Shown: in pieces, positions 11,833 to 24,180 of the stretch
Layout of the letters: the number at the start of each line of letters is the position of its first letter
Numbering within the stretch: position 1 is the stretch's first letter
Assembly: GCA_013396525.1 (NCBI GenBank)
Contig: VWYX01000656.1
Location: forward strand, 248,001-312,000
Reading direction: 5' to 3'
Source of the DNA: Chaetorhynchus papuensis
Taxonomy: Eukaryota; Chordata; Aves; Passeriformes; Rhipiduridae
DNA length: 64,000 nt
The notes under the pieces: generated by a model
What the model saw: only the letters and a program-made list of their open reading frames with translations
Database searches by the model: none
Told to the model about the DNA's origin: nothing
Position numbers and translations under genes: made by a program

Positions 11833-12701
11833 CTGGGAACAGAGCAGGGACCTGCAGCACTGCCCTGGGACATCCACGCTGCAGAGACTGAGGCAATGCA
11901 CAGCACATTCCCCCTACCCACCCCCAAGGCTCTTCTGCCACAGCCTGGCATGAATCCAGGGATGACAAGACACGCTGGGAAGGGTCAGGGCACAGGCCAG
12001 CACTCTGGGTATCTCTGTTAGTCTCCCAGGTGGCTGTGAGCAGCACAGCCGTGCTCGTGACCTGTCTCACCTGTACCCAGTGTCCACTGTGCTGCAGCCC
12101 AAGGGGCTCACGTAGGGCAGGGAGTCCCTGTCTGACCCAGCAGCAAGAGCTGGCCAGATAGAGCCAGCTCTGAGCCCAGGACACTGCAGAGACCTCTGGA
12201 GGGCCCAAGCCTGCAGTTCTGGATTCTTCTTTTCTCGTTACATGTAAGATTCCTTGTGCTAACACTCACGTGCACATCTGGATCACCCCTGCATGGCAGT
12301 CTCCCCCTGGCTGTACAAACCAGGCCACAGGCAGGTTTTACAAAGTGCCACAGGGAAGTTTCCCCACAAACCCTCCTTACACACCCACTCCACCTGTGAA
12401 GGCATGTGCCCCACTGCTGCCAGCACCTCAGGAGTGTGTGCTCAGAGCCAGGGCCTCATGGCATGAGGGGATCAAAAGCACTGGTGACTACCAAGACATT
12501 TAAAATTACAAGAAAACTCTGCTTCTACACAATTTTTCCCCAAGAAAGGATTTGACCAACCATCAACAGTAAGATGTTTTCTTCCTAACAATCTCCAGAC
12601 CCCAAGCTGCTGTCTCTTGTAGAAAGTGATAGGTCACAGAAGTTTCCATATCTTATTTGCTCATCTCAATGATTTTATTAAGACACAGAAATCAGTCTCA
12701 C

Positions 12702-12791
12702 CTTGTAGCACTCCTTTTGTCTTCCTCCGAAATCAGGAGCCACACAAAATCTGCATAACTCATGCGCCCTTCCTTTTGAATTTCAGCGCCT
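12702..12791 (-). CDS. PPP2R3A: PPP2R3A shared exon (residues 926-956)
   Basis: 90 bp: completes arginine, then GAEIQKEGRMSYADF and VWLLISEEDKRSAT, ending AG of a serine codon. Matches the conserved EGRMSYADFVWFLISEEDKR helix pair between the two EF-hands, with one Phe to Leu change. Acceptor CTTCTAG, donor GTGAGA. Confidence 0.96.
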
Positions 12792-13273
12792 CTAGAAGAC
12801 ACACCAGAAAAAAAAAAATTAAAATCACCAGGCCCCTAAATACTCAGGAAGTCATCAAAGATATTTTTCAAATCATTAGTGAGAAAAAATGGGGCACTGT
12901 CACCCATTTAGCCTGTACTCCCTGCACCCTGCAGCACCAGGCACAGCATTTGCTGCCTTTCTATCATGGCAGAGCTGAAGCTCATCTGCCACATCCCCTC
13001 CCACAGCAAGTCCCTTTTCAGAGACTTCAAAGCACTGCTCTCCAGCTATCCCTGTGCCATGTCTTCCAGCTATGCCCAGTTATCCCATCCTATGGGATTT
13101 TTATTTTGTTTTCTTAAGATAACCAGAAGTCTCACTCCATGTTCAGGCAGCTCCAGCTGGAGCACCCTGTTGGAAACCATTCTGATCAGGGGCATTTCTG
13201 AGAGTAACTTGTATTTCTTAGCCTGACAGAAATTCCCTTTCCTTCTTCCCCCAAGCAGTGTGCTGTTCCTCAC

Positions 13274-13322
13274 CTCACCACAGCACCGCTGAATATCCGC
13301 TCAATGATCCTGTTTGACAAAG
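13274..13322 (-). CDS. PPP2R3A: PPP2R3A shared micro-exon (residues 910-926)
   Basis: Only 49 bp: completes an alanine codon, then LSNRIIERIFSGAVV, ending AG of an arginine codon. Matches the family's RIIERIFSGAVTRG. Acceptor TTTCCAG, donor GTGAGG. An overlapping upstream GTGAGG in the exon end (GTGGTGAGGTGAGG) could compete as a donor, but only use of the downstream site joins the next exon in frame. Confidence 0.95.
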
Positions 13323-16300
13323 CTGGAAACAATGAAAACATGGAGAAAATGAAGCTACAGCTCACAGGAATAAGTACGATCAGTTGTTCATGCTGAATCC
13401 ACACAAAGCCCTTTCCCATTGTTAAAAGAAGGCTCTAACTACAGAGCCTGTCAAACCACCCTCTGTTCAGCAGCATTTTCTAAAACCCCAAGATGATTCT
13501 CCCACTGTGTCTGCCTTTGTATCCTTCCAAACACCACACTGTCCCACAAAGATGGCAACTGTTATCTGGATCCTTGGAAATGGGCATGTTACTCCTACTT
13601 TGCTGCAGCAGGAAATGTCACATAGTAGAAGGAGACTATCCCAGTGTGTACTGCAAAAGAAGTTCAGTTACCAAGCAAAAATGACACATCAAATCCTTAC
13701 AAAACCCTTTTGAGGGAAGGACAGGCTGTGGCAACCATGCTGCAGGGAAGACAATGAAACACCAGCATAAAGGTGAGCCAGCCAGGAGATATGTGGGATA
13801 GATTGTTATGGCAGAGCACAAGCCAAGCAGCAGGTGCCAGTTCTGGGCAGGATTTGCACAGTGACCTCACCCTCCCAGGCAGCCGAGCCCCACCTGGACT
13901 CCTTCTACACGTTCTCCATCACTCCTGCGGCCCTAGCACAGTTCTGGCACTGCAGCCGGGCAGACCCAGCCTGCCCCACCCCTCAGGTGCCCTGGCACAG
14001 CTGACAGGCTGCTGGGGCACTGCACCGATGGTTTGTCCCCTTAATCCTTGGCTCCCCAGCACCTCAGGGCTCTCAAGCCTTCTGTGCAACAAATACTCCA
14101 TCCCACACTGCAGCTTCCCAGCAGGACCCATCTCCCGTATCACCCACCCCAAGGGAGGCACTCCTCCATCCTCACCCACCCAGCCCTGTGATCAACACTC
14201 CCGAGTCCTGTGACTGCCACACTCACTCAGAACCCCCATGGCCTCCCCATAAACGCCTGCACCTGAAACACATGGGCATTTTAGCCCTTTGTGGATTTGT
14301 ATTCCATTAATTTATCTATGGCCCTTGAACCTTCGAACAAATAGCTCAGCCTGTGGAAAGGAAGATCCATGCTGAACTGAAGAGATACTCTCCAGAGTCC
14401 ATCTGCAAGCTGAAATCCCCCAGGCTTCACTGGACTCCGGAATTCCTCTCATGCATAACTAGATTGCACTGCAACAATCTGAAATTCACACGGGCTCATC
14501 CTTCTTGCCCCTACTCCCAAGTTGCTGCAAAGCCCTCAGTAAATAATAAACAAGTTCCAGGACATCATTTTAGCCTATCCTCCTGGCGAGTGACCCACAC
14601 ATGAACAGAAGCTCCATCTGTAGCTACTCATGCAGAAAATAGTGTGTCCTGCAGTTCTCTGTGTCTAAGCTTGTACAGCTCCTTCTGTAAATCAGCATTT
14701 ATTTAAGAGATGGGTGGCTCCATTGAAACTTTTTTTGAGGCATCAAATTAACAAAATTAAAGGCAGGATTTATTCTCCAGTAGGAACATTATATTTTCAG
14801 CAATGCCCTCACCCCACCACATTTGCAGGCAGCATACCTTGATCACTGTACCTAGCCAGGTCCTTCTGGCTGATGTAAAGGTCATGGTCAGTGTCCAGCT
14901 CCCAGAATTTGCAGTATATAACATAAAAGTGCTCGTAGGAGAAGTAATCTGTGATCTGATTTATGTCATCTTCTTCCTCCAAGAGAGCAAGAGTCTGAAA
15001 GGGTACAAATACAGTGGGAAGTTAAACCTGGATGAAGAGGCAGCTCAGCAACTGAAGTGCTCCAGTTTCTGAGGAAGCTGGGTGAACACAGCCCTGAGAC
15101 CTAACCCAAAGTGCGGCCTTTCCCCGATAGATGTGTTTGCTGTGTTCCTTAGCAGGCACTTACAGAGCACCTGGCTTGGCCATCCTGCTTAGCACAACGT
15201 CTCTGCCACTCCTGTCAACAATTTCTGCTCCTTTTCAGCTGTAGTGAAGAGTGAGCAGAGAAACAGGAACACAAACTGCTGTGTCAGCTGGGATCCACGG
15301 TCTGGGAAACATTCCTGATCTGCACCAGAGTCTCTTAGAGCCACTTCCAGCAGCAAGTCCACAGTCCTCCACAGAACTTTACACATCACATATCCCTGTC
15401 TGCCTCCTGAAGGGCAAAATCAAGTCTTGTTCCAGACTCACACCTGGACTGGGGTAGGAGGGATGGACCCCAAACCAATCACACTGACTTCCCTGTGCTG
15501 GCGCTGGCAGGAATCATTCTGGTTAAACTGGGAGGCTCAGACAGATTTCCAGCCATAACATCTGTTGACGTGTCTCATTAGGAAACATTTAGTGCTAATA
15601 TCCACATTTCATTCCCACTTTACACCTTCCTGTCCTTCCCAGCAACAAGAGGGCATTGCATGTTTCCCAGTGCCACCTCCCGATTTTTCTTCCTCGTGCT
15701 GAGGGACACCAGAAGCCGTCTTGTCTAATAAATCATGGCTCCAGTGAGCACAAGCCTGGCCTCCCCTGCCCTCACAGCCTGAGCTATCCCAGGGAATGGT
15801 GTCCCCAAGCAGGCAGGCTCAGTGGCCCTGCTATCCATAACCATAAAAACAGATGCTGTGCTATGTGTTGGCACTGGTATTTCAATATCAACTTCCAGCC
15901 ACCTCCACATCCAAGGAATCCAACTGAATCCAAACAAAACTCTCACGTCTTGCAATCCACCAGGTTCAGTGAAGTTCCTGGCAGGGGAAACAGGATGGCA
16001 CTGCCAGACCTGCACTGTTCTGACTCGCTGACACCCAAGTCCAAACACCTTTGATCCATCACTCACTGGCCTCTCCAGACTGTGTGTGTCTCTCCCTCTC
16101 TTTACAGATGATAATCACTCAGGGAGCTTTTGCCATAACTATTTTTTTCTTTTGTAGCTCATATCCAAAGATGCCATTTACACATGTAAAGTTGAGCTAG
16201 GAGCTGAACTTCCCTGCTGCAGGAGATGAAAGGCAGAGTAGATACGGAAGGAGAAAAAGGGACAGAGTGTTTAAAGGGAGAAAATGAGTGAATAAAGATG

Positions 16301-17178
16301 CAGGATAAGCTGGGAAGATTTATTTGTAACAGAGGTTGGGAAGGAACTGAGATCCCAGGGCTTGGACTGGCATGAGCCAATTCAAAAGAGCACTCATTTT
16401 TCCATTAGCTGACGGGGGCAGTAGGGGAGATGATGTCTGAAAGCAGAAAGAATGTGGATTCATACTTAAGGGGTTTGAGGAAGACAGCACACTACACCTG
16501 GAAGGGCAAACAGGACACAGGAGGGAAATCTCACTGTTTCAGCCAAGTCCTTCACCTTTCAGCCTAAAGACTTTCTGGCTCTTTAGGTTGGGCTGGACAT
16601 GAGCAGCCTGAGACAGTTTTAACCTGGTGCTCTTTAGGGCAAAATACACAGAGGACAGAGATCCAAATCCTGACATAAGGACACACTGCAGGCACTGGAA
16701 CAAGAACTAAGCTCCATTCATTATCCTGGGGAGATTAGCTCCCGAGGTGCCCCGTCCTGCAATTGCAGAGACGTTCCTGACCAGCTGTCAGGGGGCTGAG
16801 GGCTGCCTGGGAGGCAGGAAATTGGCTCTCCTACCCCTGGCACTTCTGCAGCTCTTCTTGGCTGCTTGTGAGCCACTTCACATGGGTGCACTGCTGTGTC
16901 CTGCTTCCTTCCTGCTGGCTGGACCAGGAGCCAGGCTGCTCCATGTGGCCTCAGAGCTGGTGCACGCTCATGGCCTGACCTTCTCTCAGTGCCCTGGGGC
17001 CATTCCTGTCCCTGCTCTTCTCACCTCAACTCAGACACAGCTCCTCCAGTAGCCCCAGCTGACTCCTGCCACTGAGCACTTGGCTCATCCCACTGCAGCC
17101 CAGGCACAGCTCCCTCATCCAGCTACAGGAACAAGCAATGCTGCACTCTGGATCCTGTTCCCACAGAAACCCACATAC
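13323..17178 (-). other. PPP2R3A: PPP2R3A introns flanking the EF-hand 1 exon
   Basis: Two introns (13323-14837 and 14995-17178). GC-rich and AT-rich stretches alternate. I see no repeat family, RNA gene or convincing exon. Confidence 0.65.
14838..14994 (-). CDS. PPP2R3A: PPP2R3A shared exon with EF-hand 1 (residues 858-910)
   Basis: 157 bp: TLALLEEEDDINQIT, then FSYEHFYVIYCKFWEL, then a full EF-hand loop DTDHDLYISQKD (residues about 891-902) with Asp at loop positions 1, 3 and 5, Ser at 9 and Asp at 12, then LARYSDQ. Asp instead of Glu at position 12 is typical of this family's first site. Ca2+ binding by the EF-hands is known to influence binding to the PP2A core. Acceptor CTTTCAG, donor GTATGC; ends with one base (G) of the next alanine codon. 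Confidence 0.97.
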
Positions 17179-17265
17179 TTGCAAGAAGTTGCTTTTCCTC
17201 AGCTCTGTTAGAGTGATCTTCCCCGACCAGGATCGATTGACTGTGTAGAATATCCTCTGTATAAC
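17179..17265 (-). CDS. PPP2R3A: PPP2R3A shared exon (residues 829-857)
   Basis: 87 bp, 29 codons, phase 0: VIQRIFYTVNRSWSG then KITLTELRKSNFLQ. This nearly invariant B'' segment (FYTVNRSWSGKIT) forms a degenerate EF-like helix-loop-helix ahead of the first true Ca2+ site. Acceptor TGTTGCAG, donor GTATGT. Confidence 0.96.
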
Positions 17266-18708
17266 CTGCAACACATGAACAGTGCTCTTGAAATCAACTC
17301 CTGAAACACAGCAGTTTGGGAATTTAAATGCAGTACCTTGGTGTGTTCACTCATCCTAAGGAGACTTCTTTTTGAAAACTGTTTTGTAATCTTTTCCATA
17401 GATACTGCTATCCTTAATTGACTACACAGTCTGAAAGCAACATTTGCTTCTTAAACAGTATTACCCCTTTCCAGTCTGCAAACATTTTCACTGCTCTAAA
17501 TTCACCTCTTTGGGCATGAAGAGGTATTATTTATGTCAGGGAACATGTTCAAAAGTGCTGATGAATCACTTGGAGTTTTTCAGCTTTAAGGGGCCATAGT
17601 TTGCATGGATCCCCAATGAAATAGGGTTCTAAGGAGAAAAAAAAAAAAAAAGGACTTCTGATTCTTCTGGTTCCTGCAGAGGAAGCAGGGCATGTAAATG
17701 AAAGACACAATTCATGTCTGACCCACTGCAACTATAACAATGTCTCGTGTTCCCAGTGCCTCTGCTGAAAGTAAGCAGGAGAGGTTCTGTTTGCAATTAT
17801 TTTGGGCAGGTGTTAACCTCATTTGCCTCCTTTCCAGATCTGCCTCTGGTGAAATTGAGCAAAAATCATGGGGGAGAGGCACAGACCCCTCAGAAGCCAA
17901 AAGGAAACAGCTCCCAGTGTGAGACTGAGCTCACTCCCGAGCTCCTCAAAAAGCCAACAGCCCTTCCCAATCTGCTCCTTGTCAGCTGTCAAGTACCATC
18001 ACAGAGTGGGGAAAACACAAATGTGTGACCAAGCACAAGCAAGAATAAACCTAACACGGCAAACAACAACAATTAAATATCACCAGCACAAGAAAGGAGG
18101 AATAGAATTAATTTGACTATCAGCACTGAAATCTCATTGACCAAACCTACTACAAACCTTTGATGTCTCTGACACAACATGTGTCTCTGTTGGCACATTA
18201 TCCCAAAATTTTGGTAACCTTTAGTGCACGCTGTTCCAACACAAAAATTAACTTTACACAACAAGGTGGACATTACAGGGAGCAATCCAGCTAGCAGAAT
18301 AAATGGGATGGATTCCTCTTTTAGCCAGAACTTGTTTCAAGTGGGCAACCACTACTGAGGGGCCATCTTTGGACTCAGTCACACAAGTGCTGGTTCTTAG
18401 TCCAGAACAGATCCAGAACCAAGTAGGAGATTGCTCCCAATAGTCTGCTTTGGGATACACAGTGAGACAGTAATTGCTGATGGCACACACAACTCTGAGA
18501 GCAACAAGAATGATGAGAGGATTCAAATGTACCCTGAAGACAGAGAATTAATAGATTCAACTTAGCTGAACATGACAACTGTTGGTAACACACCAGTTCA
18601 TCACTCCAGGCCTAAGAGGTGGATGTCCTTCTAAAGCTGGGTGTCATTTTAATTAAAAACAAACAAAAAACCAGATCTATCCTAACTGTAGCAATCACTG
18701 AGCAATGC

Positions 18709-18772
18709 TCTGTGGCCTGTGTAGCACAAGAGGTCAGACTAGGTAATTACAATGATCCTTTCTGGTCTTAAG
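18709..18772 (+). repeat. Old CR1 LINE 3' end fragment
   Basis: Carries the phrases CTCTGTGGCCTGTG, AGGTCAGACTAG and GATCCTTTCTGGTCTTAA, which match the 3' end of older CR1 subfamilies common in reptile genomes. Diverged and 5'-truncated. Confidence 0.75.
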
Positions 18773-19450
18773 CACAATGTTTGTTTCTTCTCTCATGCCT
18801 CTGGCAGCCACTGCCATTCTGGACTCTATTTCTGGACTTTGTTTGGCTTTTGCTCCCAGATTGCACAAGAGCTCAGAGACTGGAGTGGGTCTCACCTCAC
18901 ACAACACCCATTATCACACCTGACAACTTTGTAGCAACTCTTAAAACCCCCAGGGTGTTCACACCATTCCAAGGACTCAGAAATAGCAATCCCAAGACTC
19001 AGAAACAGGAGCCCATATCGGTAATTCTTCTTTTCCTCTGCCTGCAGGGTAATAAAAGACAACAAACTATTCCCATTTGTGACACATAAACTGTCTACCA
19101 GACCTCACTGATAAAGATGTTCTGTCTGCTCCCTCCCTATCTGTAAAAATAAGCCATTCAGAGGTAAAATGGGATCTCTTTTCATGTCTCTTACCATGTC
19201 CAGTCACTCAGTGCATGCTTTATTATTCAAATAATGGTCCAGTTTCAGTGGAGAGTACATAATATATATCTCACTATAAAATCCCAGTACTTTTCTTTCT
19301 TTTCCAGATTATAAACACCAAGCTGTCAAAAAAAGCATTTGGGAAACATCCCAGAGCATCATTGCCCAGCCTGAGATGATATGCAGCATGCAAGTCACAC
19401 CTGCCACTTAGAAAAATGAAGCCAGTTATGGCCTGAGTTCAGTACATAAC

Positions 19451-19512
19451 CACAGACCCACAGAACATCCTGAGCTGGAAGAAAGCATAAGGATCATGGA
19501 GTCAAATTCTTA
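19451..19512 (-). repeat. CR1 LINE fragment
   Basis: CAGAACATCCTGAGCTGGAA and AGGATCATGGAGTCAAATTC match the reverse complement of a CR1 3' region. Short and diverged. Confidence 0.65.
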
Positions 19513-22235
19513 GTTAGCCTTTGGAAGGAGGAGCCTCTTTCTACTTGCCCATTATCCTCATGTAATTGACCTCCAGGCCCAAACCATTCATGGATGAGTT
19601 CCAGACCTTTCCCCAGTCTTCCCACAGAAGAACAAAAGCAATACCATTTCTGGACAAAACAGGAACCTTTATTAACCCTGTGGCCATTGTCCTCTTACAC
19701 ATTTGCATTGGTGCTACTGTATAAGATGAAGCACTTTTCCACAAGCTTTAATCTTTGAATTGCTTTTAGCTCACAGCTTTCCAAGAGCAGCATGCACTGC
19801 TAACTCTGAGCTTGGTTTGAACACTCGGGTAGAAGTCACACTAAAGCTTTACAACAAATGCAACAGGATTTTCTGTGATGTTCTGCATCATCTTCACCAG
19901 CTTCAGGAGTTGTCTCTGTTGAAACAAACACAACTGGTTTAGTAATACAGTGGCCAATAAAACAGATATGACACAGATAAAATTCCAGCCTCTTGTGTCC
20001 AAAAGGCCCCTTTAAAAGGTGCTCAGGTGGCAATAATACACATCTTACCCATCCTAGATTGTGAGGTCACTCTCCAGGAGATTTCAGCCAAGTGATGCTG
20101 TACCCAGCAATGAACACAAAGCCACGTTTCCTCATGGCCCTTGTCTGTAACACAAACATGAATTGTAATTCTTGTGTGGCAGCAAATACAGCAGTCTGTC
20201 TCTGTAAGGAGGTATAAGGCACTCTACCTTGAAGCAATGAAAATGATCCAAGTGGTCTCAAAATCCAAGGACAAAGCTGTCTCCTTCATCACCTCCTGGT
20301 GGAAATACTGGATTTTGTAACCTTAAAGAGGGACGTGCCAAACTGTCTGTGAAAGGAGAGGTGAGCAGTAGGAACTCCTGCTATCAGAGAGCAGAGCCAC
20401 TGCTGCGGAGGACCAAGTGCTGCCCCTCCAGATGGGCACAGCTTGCCCAGCAGCCTCCTGCCTCCCCAGTGCTGACCCTGCTCCAGCCCAGAGGATTCTG
20501 CTGTGGGCACAGACCCCCAGAGCAGTGCTGAAGGACAGCTCACCTTTGTCAGGTGTGCTGCTCCACAGCCCTCTCCTCAGCTACAGGTACCACCATTCCC
20601 TGCTGCCTTTGGAGCAAGCCTTGGAATCCACCTCTGTCCCAGCACTGCCAGTAAGGGTCCCTGAAGGCTCTGACTGCAGCAGGAAAGCACAGCAGACATA
20701 CCAGCAGGATCAAGAAGCACTGAGGAGCTTCGTGTACTTATGAGAGTCTGGTTCTGTGGCTGCTTTGGTGGCACAGCACCGAGCCCAGGCACCAGGGAAG
20801 TGGTGGAAAAGCAGAGAGGAGGGAAAAGGTGCTGCCCTTTAGTAGCAGCCTACACTTCAGTTATCTGGAAGTGGAAGCTCAACTTCACACAGCTGGTCTC
20901 AGCCACACCGTGCAGTGCCCCTGGTGAGTCCAGAAAGGGCAGCAGAAAGGGTGATCATGTGAGGGATTACTCTACAAAGACATTTGTTTCTTGCCTGAAA
21001 AATACAAGTGTGTGACTTAAGAGGAACCCATAAAGGGGGGTGCAGAGAATTGCCTTTGTCAGCAGCCAGGGCAACTGGCACTGACCCATGGATACTGCAG
21101 TCAGAAACCAACCCTAGTGTCACCTTAAATCTTTCTGTCTCACCCCTTCATGCCCTTGAAACACCAAGTACCACGGTGCACGTGCCACAGGCACTTTCCA
21201 CACTCACCCATTCACACGCCTCCATAATTCCCTGGCCATTCCTATACCTGTTCTGACTTAATGTTTATGTTGTCTTGCTCCACAGGGACTAAACATGTTG
21301 ATTATACGCTGCTGTTCACTGTCATAATCAAGTGCATCTAAAACATTTAGAATGGATTCTCATTACACATTTTCATTAGTGTGACAGTTCAGGGTTTGTC
21401 CTGAAGAAGTGTCTTTGTGCCATCTGCTCCTTTCAGGAAAGGAACACGCCTGTGTGTGCCAGCAGCCTCCCAGCTGCCATGTGTGGTGCAGCTCCAGGCA
21501 GGCCCTGGCAAGCAAACAGGATAAACTTTGAGCCCTGAACCCTGTTGGGATACAGCTCCCACCAGGTCTGTCATTATTTGAATTTGTTACTGCTGCAGAG
21601 ATAAAACTTCCCAACATTTATACCTTTTATCCAGATTCACACCCAACATGAGCCAAGCTCGAGGCTTAAAAAAAGTACAAACATACTCAGGTAAAGTACC
21701 AGCCTAAGTGCTGACTGCAGAGCTGGAACAAAGCTATGAACAAACCCCAGCCACAAAGCCAGTCACAAACACCTGGGGACAGAGAGCCTGGACAGGCATC
21801 CTGGCAAGAGGATGGTTGGACAGCAGATCCCTGGGGGCAAGGGGTGCTTTGTGCCAAGGAACAGTCACAGATTCTCCAAGCCTCAGTGACAGAAACCTTC
21901 AAACAGGCAGCCTTCCATGTCTCAGCAGCCCAGCACAATTCAGGATGACTAAGCAGCTCTCAAAGACCAAAGAACTTCTTTCCCATTCATCAGGCCAAAA
22001 AAGATGTTTTTACAGATTTGCTTAAGACCAGAAACAATCATTATTAACCTTTTGAATAACCCCTTGCACACACGAGCAGATTATTTTTCCTTTGGAAGCA
22101 GTTGTTAAAGTACCTCATGGCCAGTATTATTAAAAACACCTATATTTTTAAATAACTGAAGGATTAGCTGGTGGGAACAGTGACAGATCCCAAAGGGAGG
22201 CAGTGGCACCACGGGGGCTCAAACGGGCAGCCTAC

Positions 22236-22310
22236 CGTTGTAATATACCGGGAATGGAACTCCGGAGCATCCTTCAGGAACGTGAGGCCAGGATGCGTTT
22301 CCACCACATC
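22236..22310 (-). CDS. PPP2R3A: PPP2R3A shared exon (residues 804-828)
   Basis: 75 bp, 25 codons, phase 0 at both ends: DVVETHPGLTFLKDAPEF then HSRYITT. Matches the family segment almost residue for residue. Acceptor CTTGCAG, donor GTAGGC. Too short to stand out as an open frame, so it was placed by similarity and splice-site fit. Skipping it would keep the frame. Confidence 0.95.
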
Positions 22311-24077
22311 CTGCAAGGTAAGAGAAAATGAAATGAAATAGATTTTCTTCTCCTTTTAATGCTTAGAAGTTACTGGGTTTACAAACCGATACTTTCACTT
22401 ACTCTTGAAATTATTTGCAGCATTAACAATAAAACTGAAATCTTTTAATCTATCAAGTGAACCTTCTATTATTATAATATAATGCATTTGCTGGGCAATA
22501 CGCACCTGGTGGGCCAGTTTGATTTACTTAAGGACAGAAAAACAAAGGAAGAGAGTTAGTGAATAGATGAAAACTCATTTTCATTGAACGAGACAAAAAT
22601 TAGTTAGTTGACCATGCAACTATCTCCTCTCCAAGATTTTTGTTTTCCTCCATTCATTGAAGATATTAATATTTGTTAGAACTAGGTGTCAGAAATAAAC
22701 ATTCCTTGAGAAAGTCTCCTTCTATGTCCAATGAAAGCTCTGTGGGCCTCAGAATGCTTACAGATAAGATCAGTGCTTTTCCAAAATTCACTTGGACTAC
22801 CTGTGGAGATGCCTCTTTCTCAAGACCAGCTTTTTTTAAGTCAACACTGGCTCACAATGCCAAATCTGCATGATCAAATCCATGGAGAGACTGCTCAGAT
22901 CCTGAATGAACCAGTTCAGATCCTGTATGAATCAATGCCTGTGTAATTTCTCCATGTCTGACTCCTCTACCCTTTAAAGGTGTTCCAAGTTCTGCTGTGG
23001 CTGTTCCATGCCATGGTGCCCTCAGGGGTGTGATATGCCCAAATTTTGGGCAGTGTAATAGGATGTCTCAGATGGTGGCGTAAATCAGGGTAATTTGCTG
23101 ATCTCTGGCTGACTGACAGACAGGACTGTGCACGCCTTGGATTGCAACAGGAGCTAAAGAGCAGAGCTGCAATCCACCAGGAAAGGCAGCGTGCCCAGTG
23201 GAGAAGAGATGAAGAGCAACATGAGAAAATTTACCCATCACAGCCCCTGTTCTGTTTGAGAGACACAAACAGCCAGTGCAGACACTTTTCCCCCAAAATC
23301 TTTCCCCAAAGCAGCATCTCCACAGAGCTTTTGCCCAGAGGGCCACACAGTGTAAGAAATCTAGGGATGTGTGGAAAAGATCAGAAAAAGTACAACAGCT
23401 GACCAGAGGAGCAGATGGACCCGGTTTATAGACACTATAGAGAAGCCCTAATGCTATCCAGAGGCTGCCTAAATGGCCACAAGTAATTAAAACAATGATA
23501 CTTTGTTAAAAATTAATGAAAGGGAAAGAAAGAAATCAAATGAGGATGCGCAGATTTAGCCTGAATATTAGGAAAAAAAATAAGCAGTGGGATTTGTGCA
23601 CTAGCAGGTTTATAGGCATATACAGATCAACTGGAACTGCAGAAATGCCAAGATTTCCACGTGATACTGTATCTGGTGGTCTGGCTAGACAAACTCAATC
23701 ATAACTGTCTTGCCAAGCAACTTTTACAACTTTTCCAATAAGCTTTTATGTTGTGCTTGACTATCAAGAGCAACAAGCATTTTTCCCAATATCCACATAG
23801 AGAAATGGGGCGAATTCCAGCCTGGTTACCAGGCACTGATAAATACGAATCCTGACAAGAGACCAATCCTCAGTGCCTTTAGCAGGATTTGCTGCTGGTC
23901 TGGCACTTAAGCACTTAAAAAGCTCATTTCTATTTCACTCCAAAATGAACCCCACCCAGGTGCTGTTCAAACCAAAGGTCTGCTTGCCCTTAGTAAACAT
24001 TTAATGCCATGGAAATAAAGAAGGTGCCAAGTGAACACAGCTCTGTGCCCACCCTCCTTGGGGAGCTGTGGCAGTAC

Positions 24078-24180
24078 CTGGAGCAGCGGGATGAAGTCCT
24101 CCTGTTGTAGGCAGTCACAGCCAGGCTTTGCCAGAAGGGAAGTGAACCTGGAGGCATCATCGTGGCAGTTCCGCAGGATT
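24078..24180 (-). CDS. PPP2R3A: PPP2R3A shared exon (residues 769-803)
   Basis: 103 bp; the first base completes the lysine codon, then ILRNCHDDASRF, LLAKPGCDCL and EDFIPLLQ. The HDDASRF and EDFIPLLQ blocks match the family and belong to the helical core preceding the EF-hands. Acceptor CTCGCAG, donor GTACTG, a weak GT context outside positions 1-3. Reading on into the intron gives VLPQLPKEG, which is not part of the family. Confidence 0.95.

Larger units (their letters stand above)
10278..13273 (-). other. PPP2R3A: PPP2R3A introns between exons 10277, 11179, 11832, 12791 and 13322
   Basis: Four short introns of about 0.5-0.9 kb separate five shared exons. No interspersed repeat was recognised in them. 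The first holds an AAAC microsatellite. An AATAAA at 11303-11308 on the plus strand is probably chance. Confidence 0.7.
17266..22235 (-). other. PPP2R3A: PPP2R3A intron (5.0 kb) with CR1 pieces
   Basis: Contains an A-rich run (about 17637-17651), an older CR1 tail (18709-18772) and a short CR1 fragment (about 19451-19512). No further exon is evident. Confidence 0.7.
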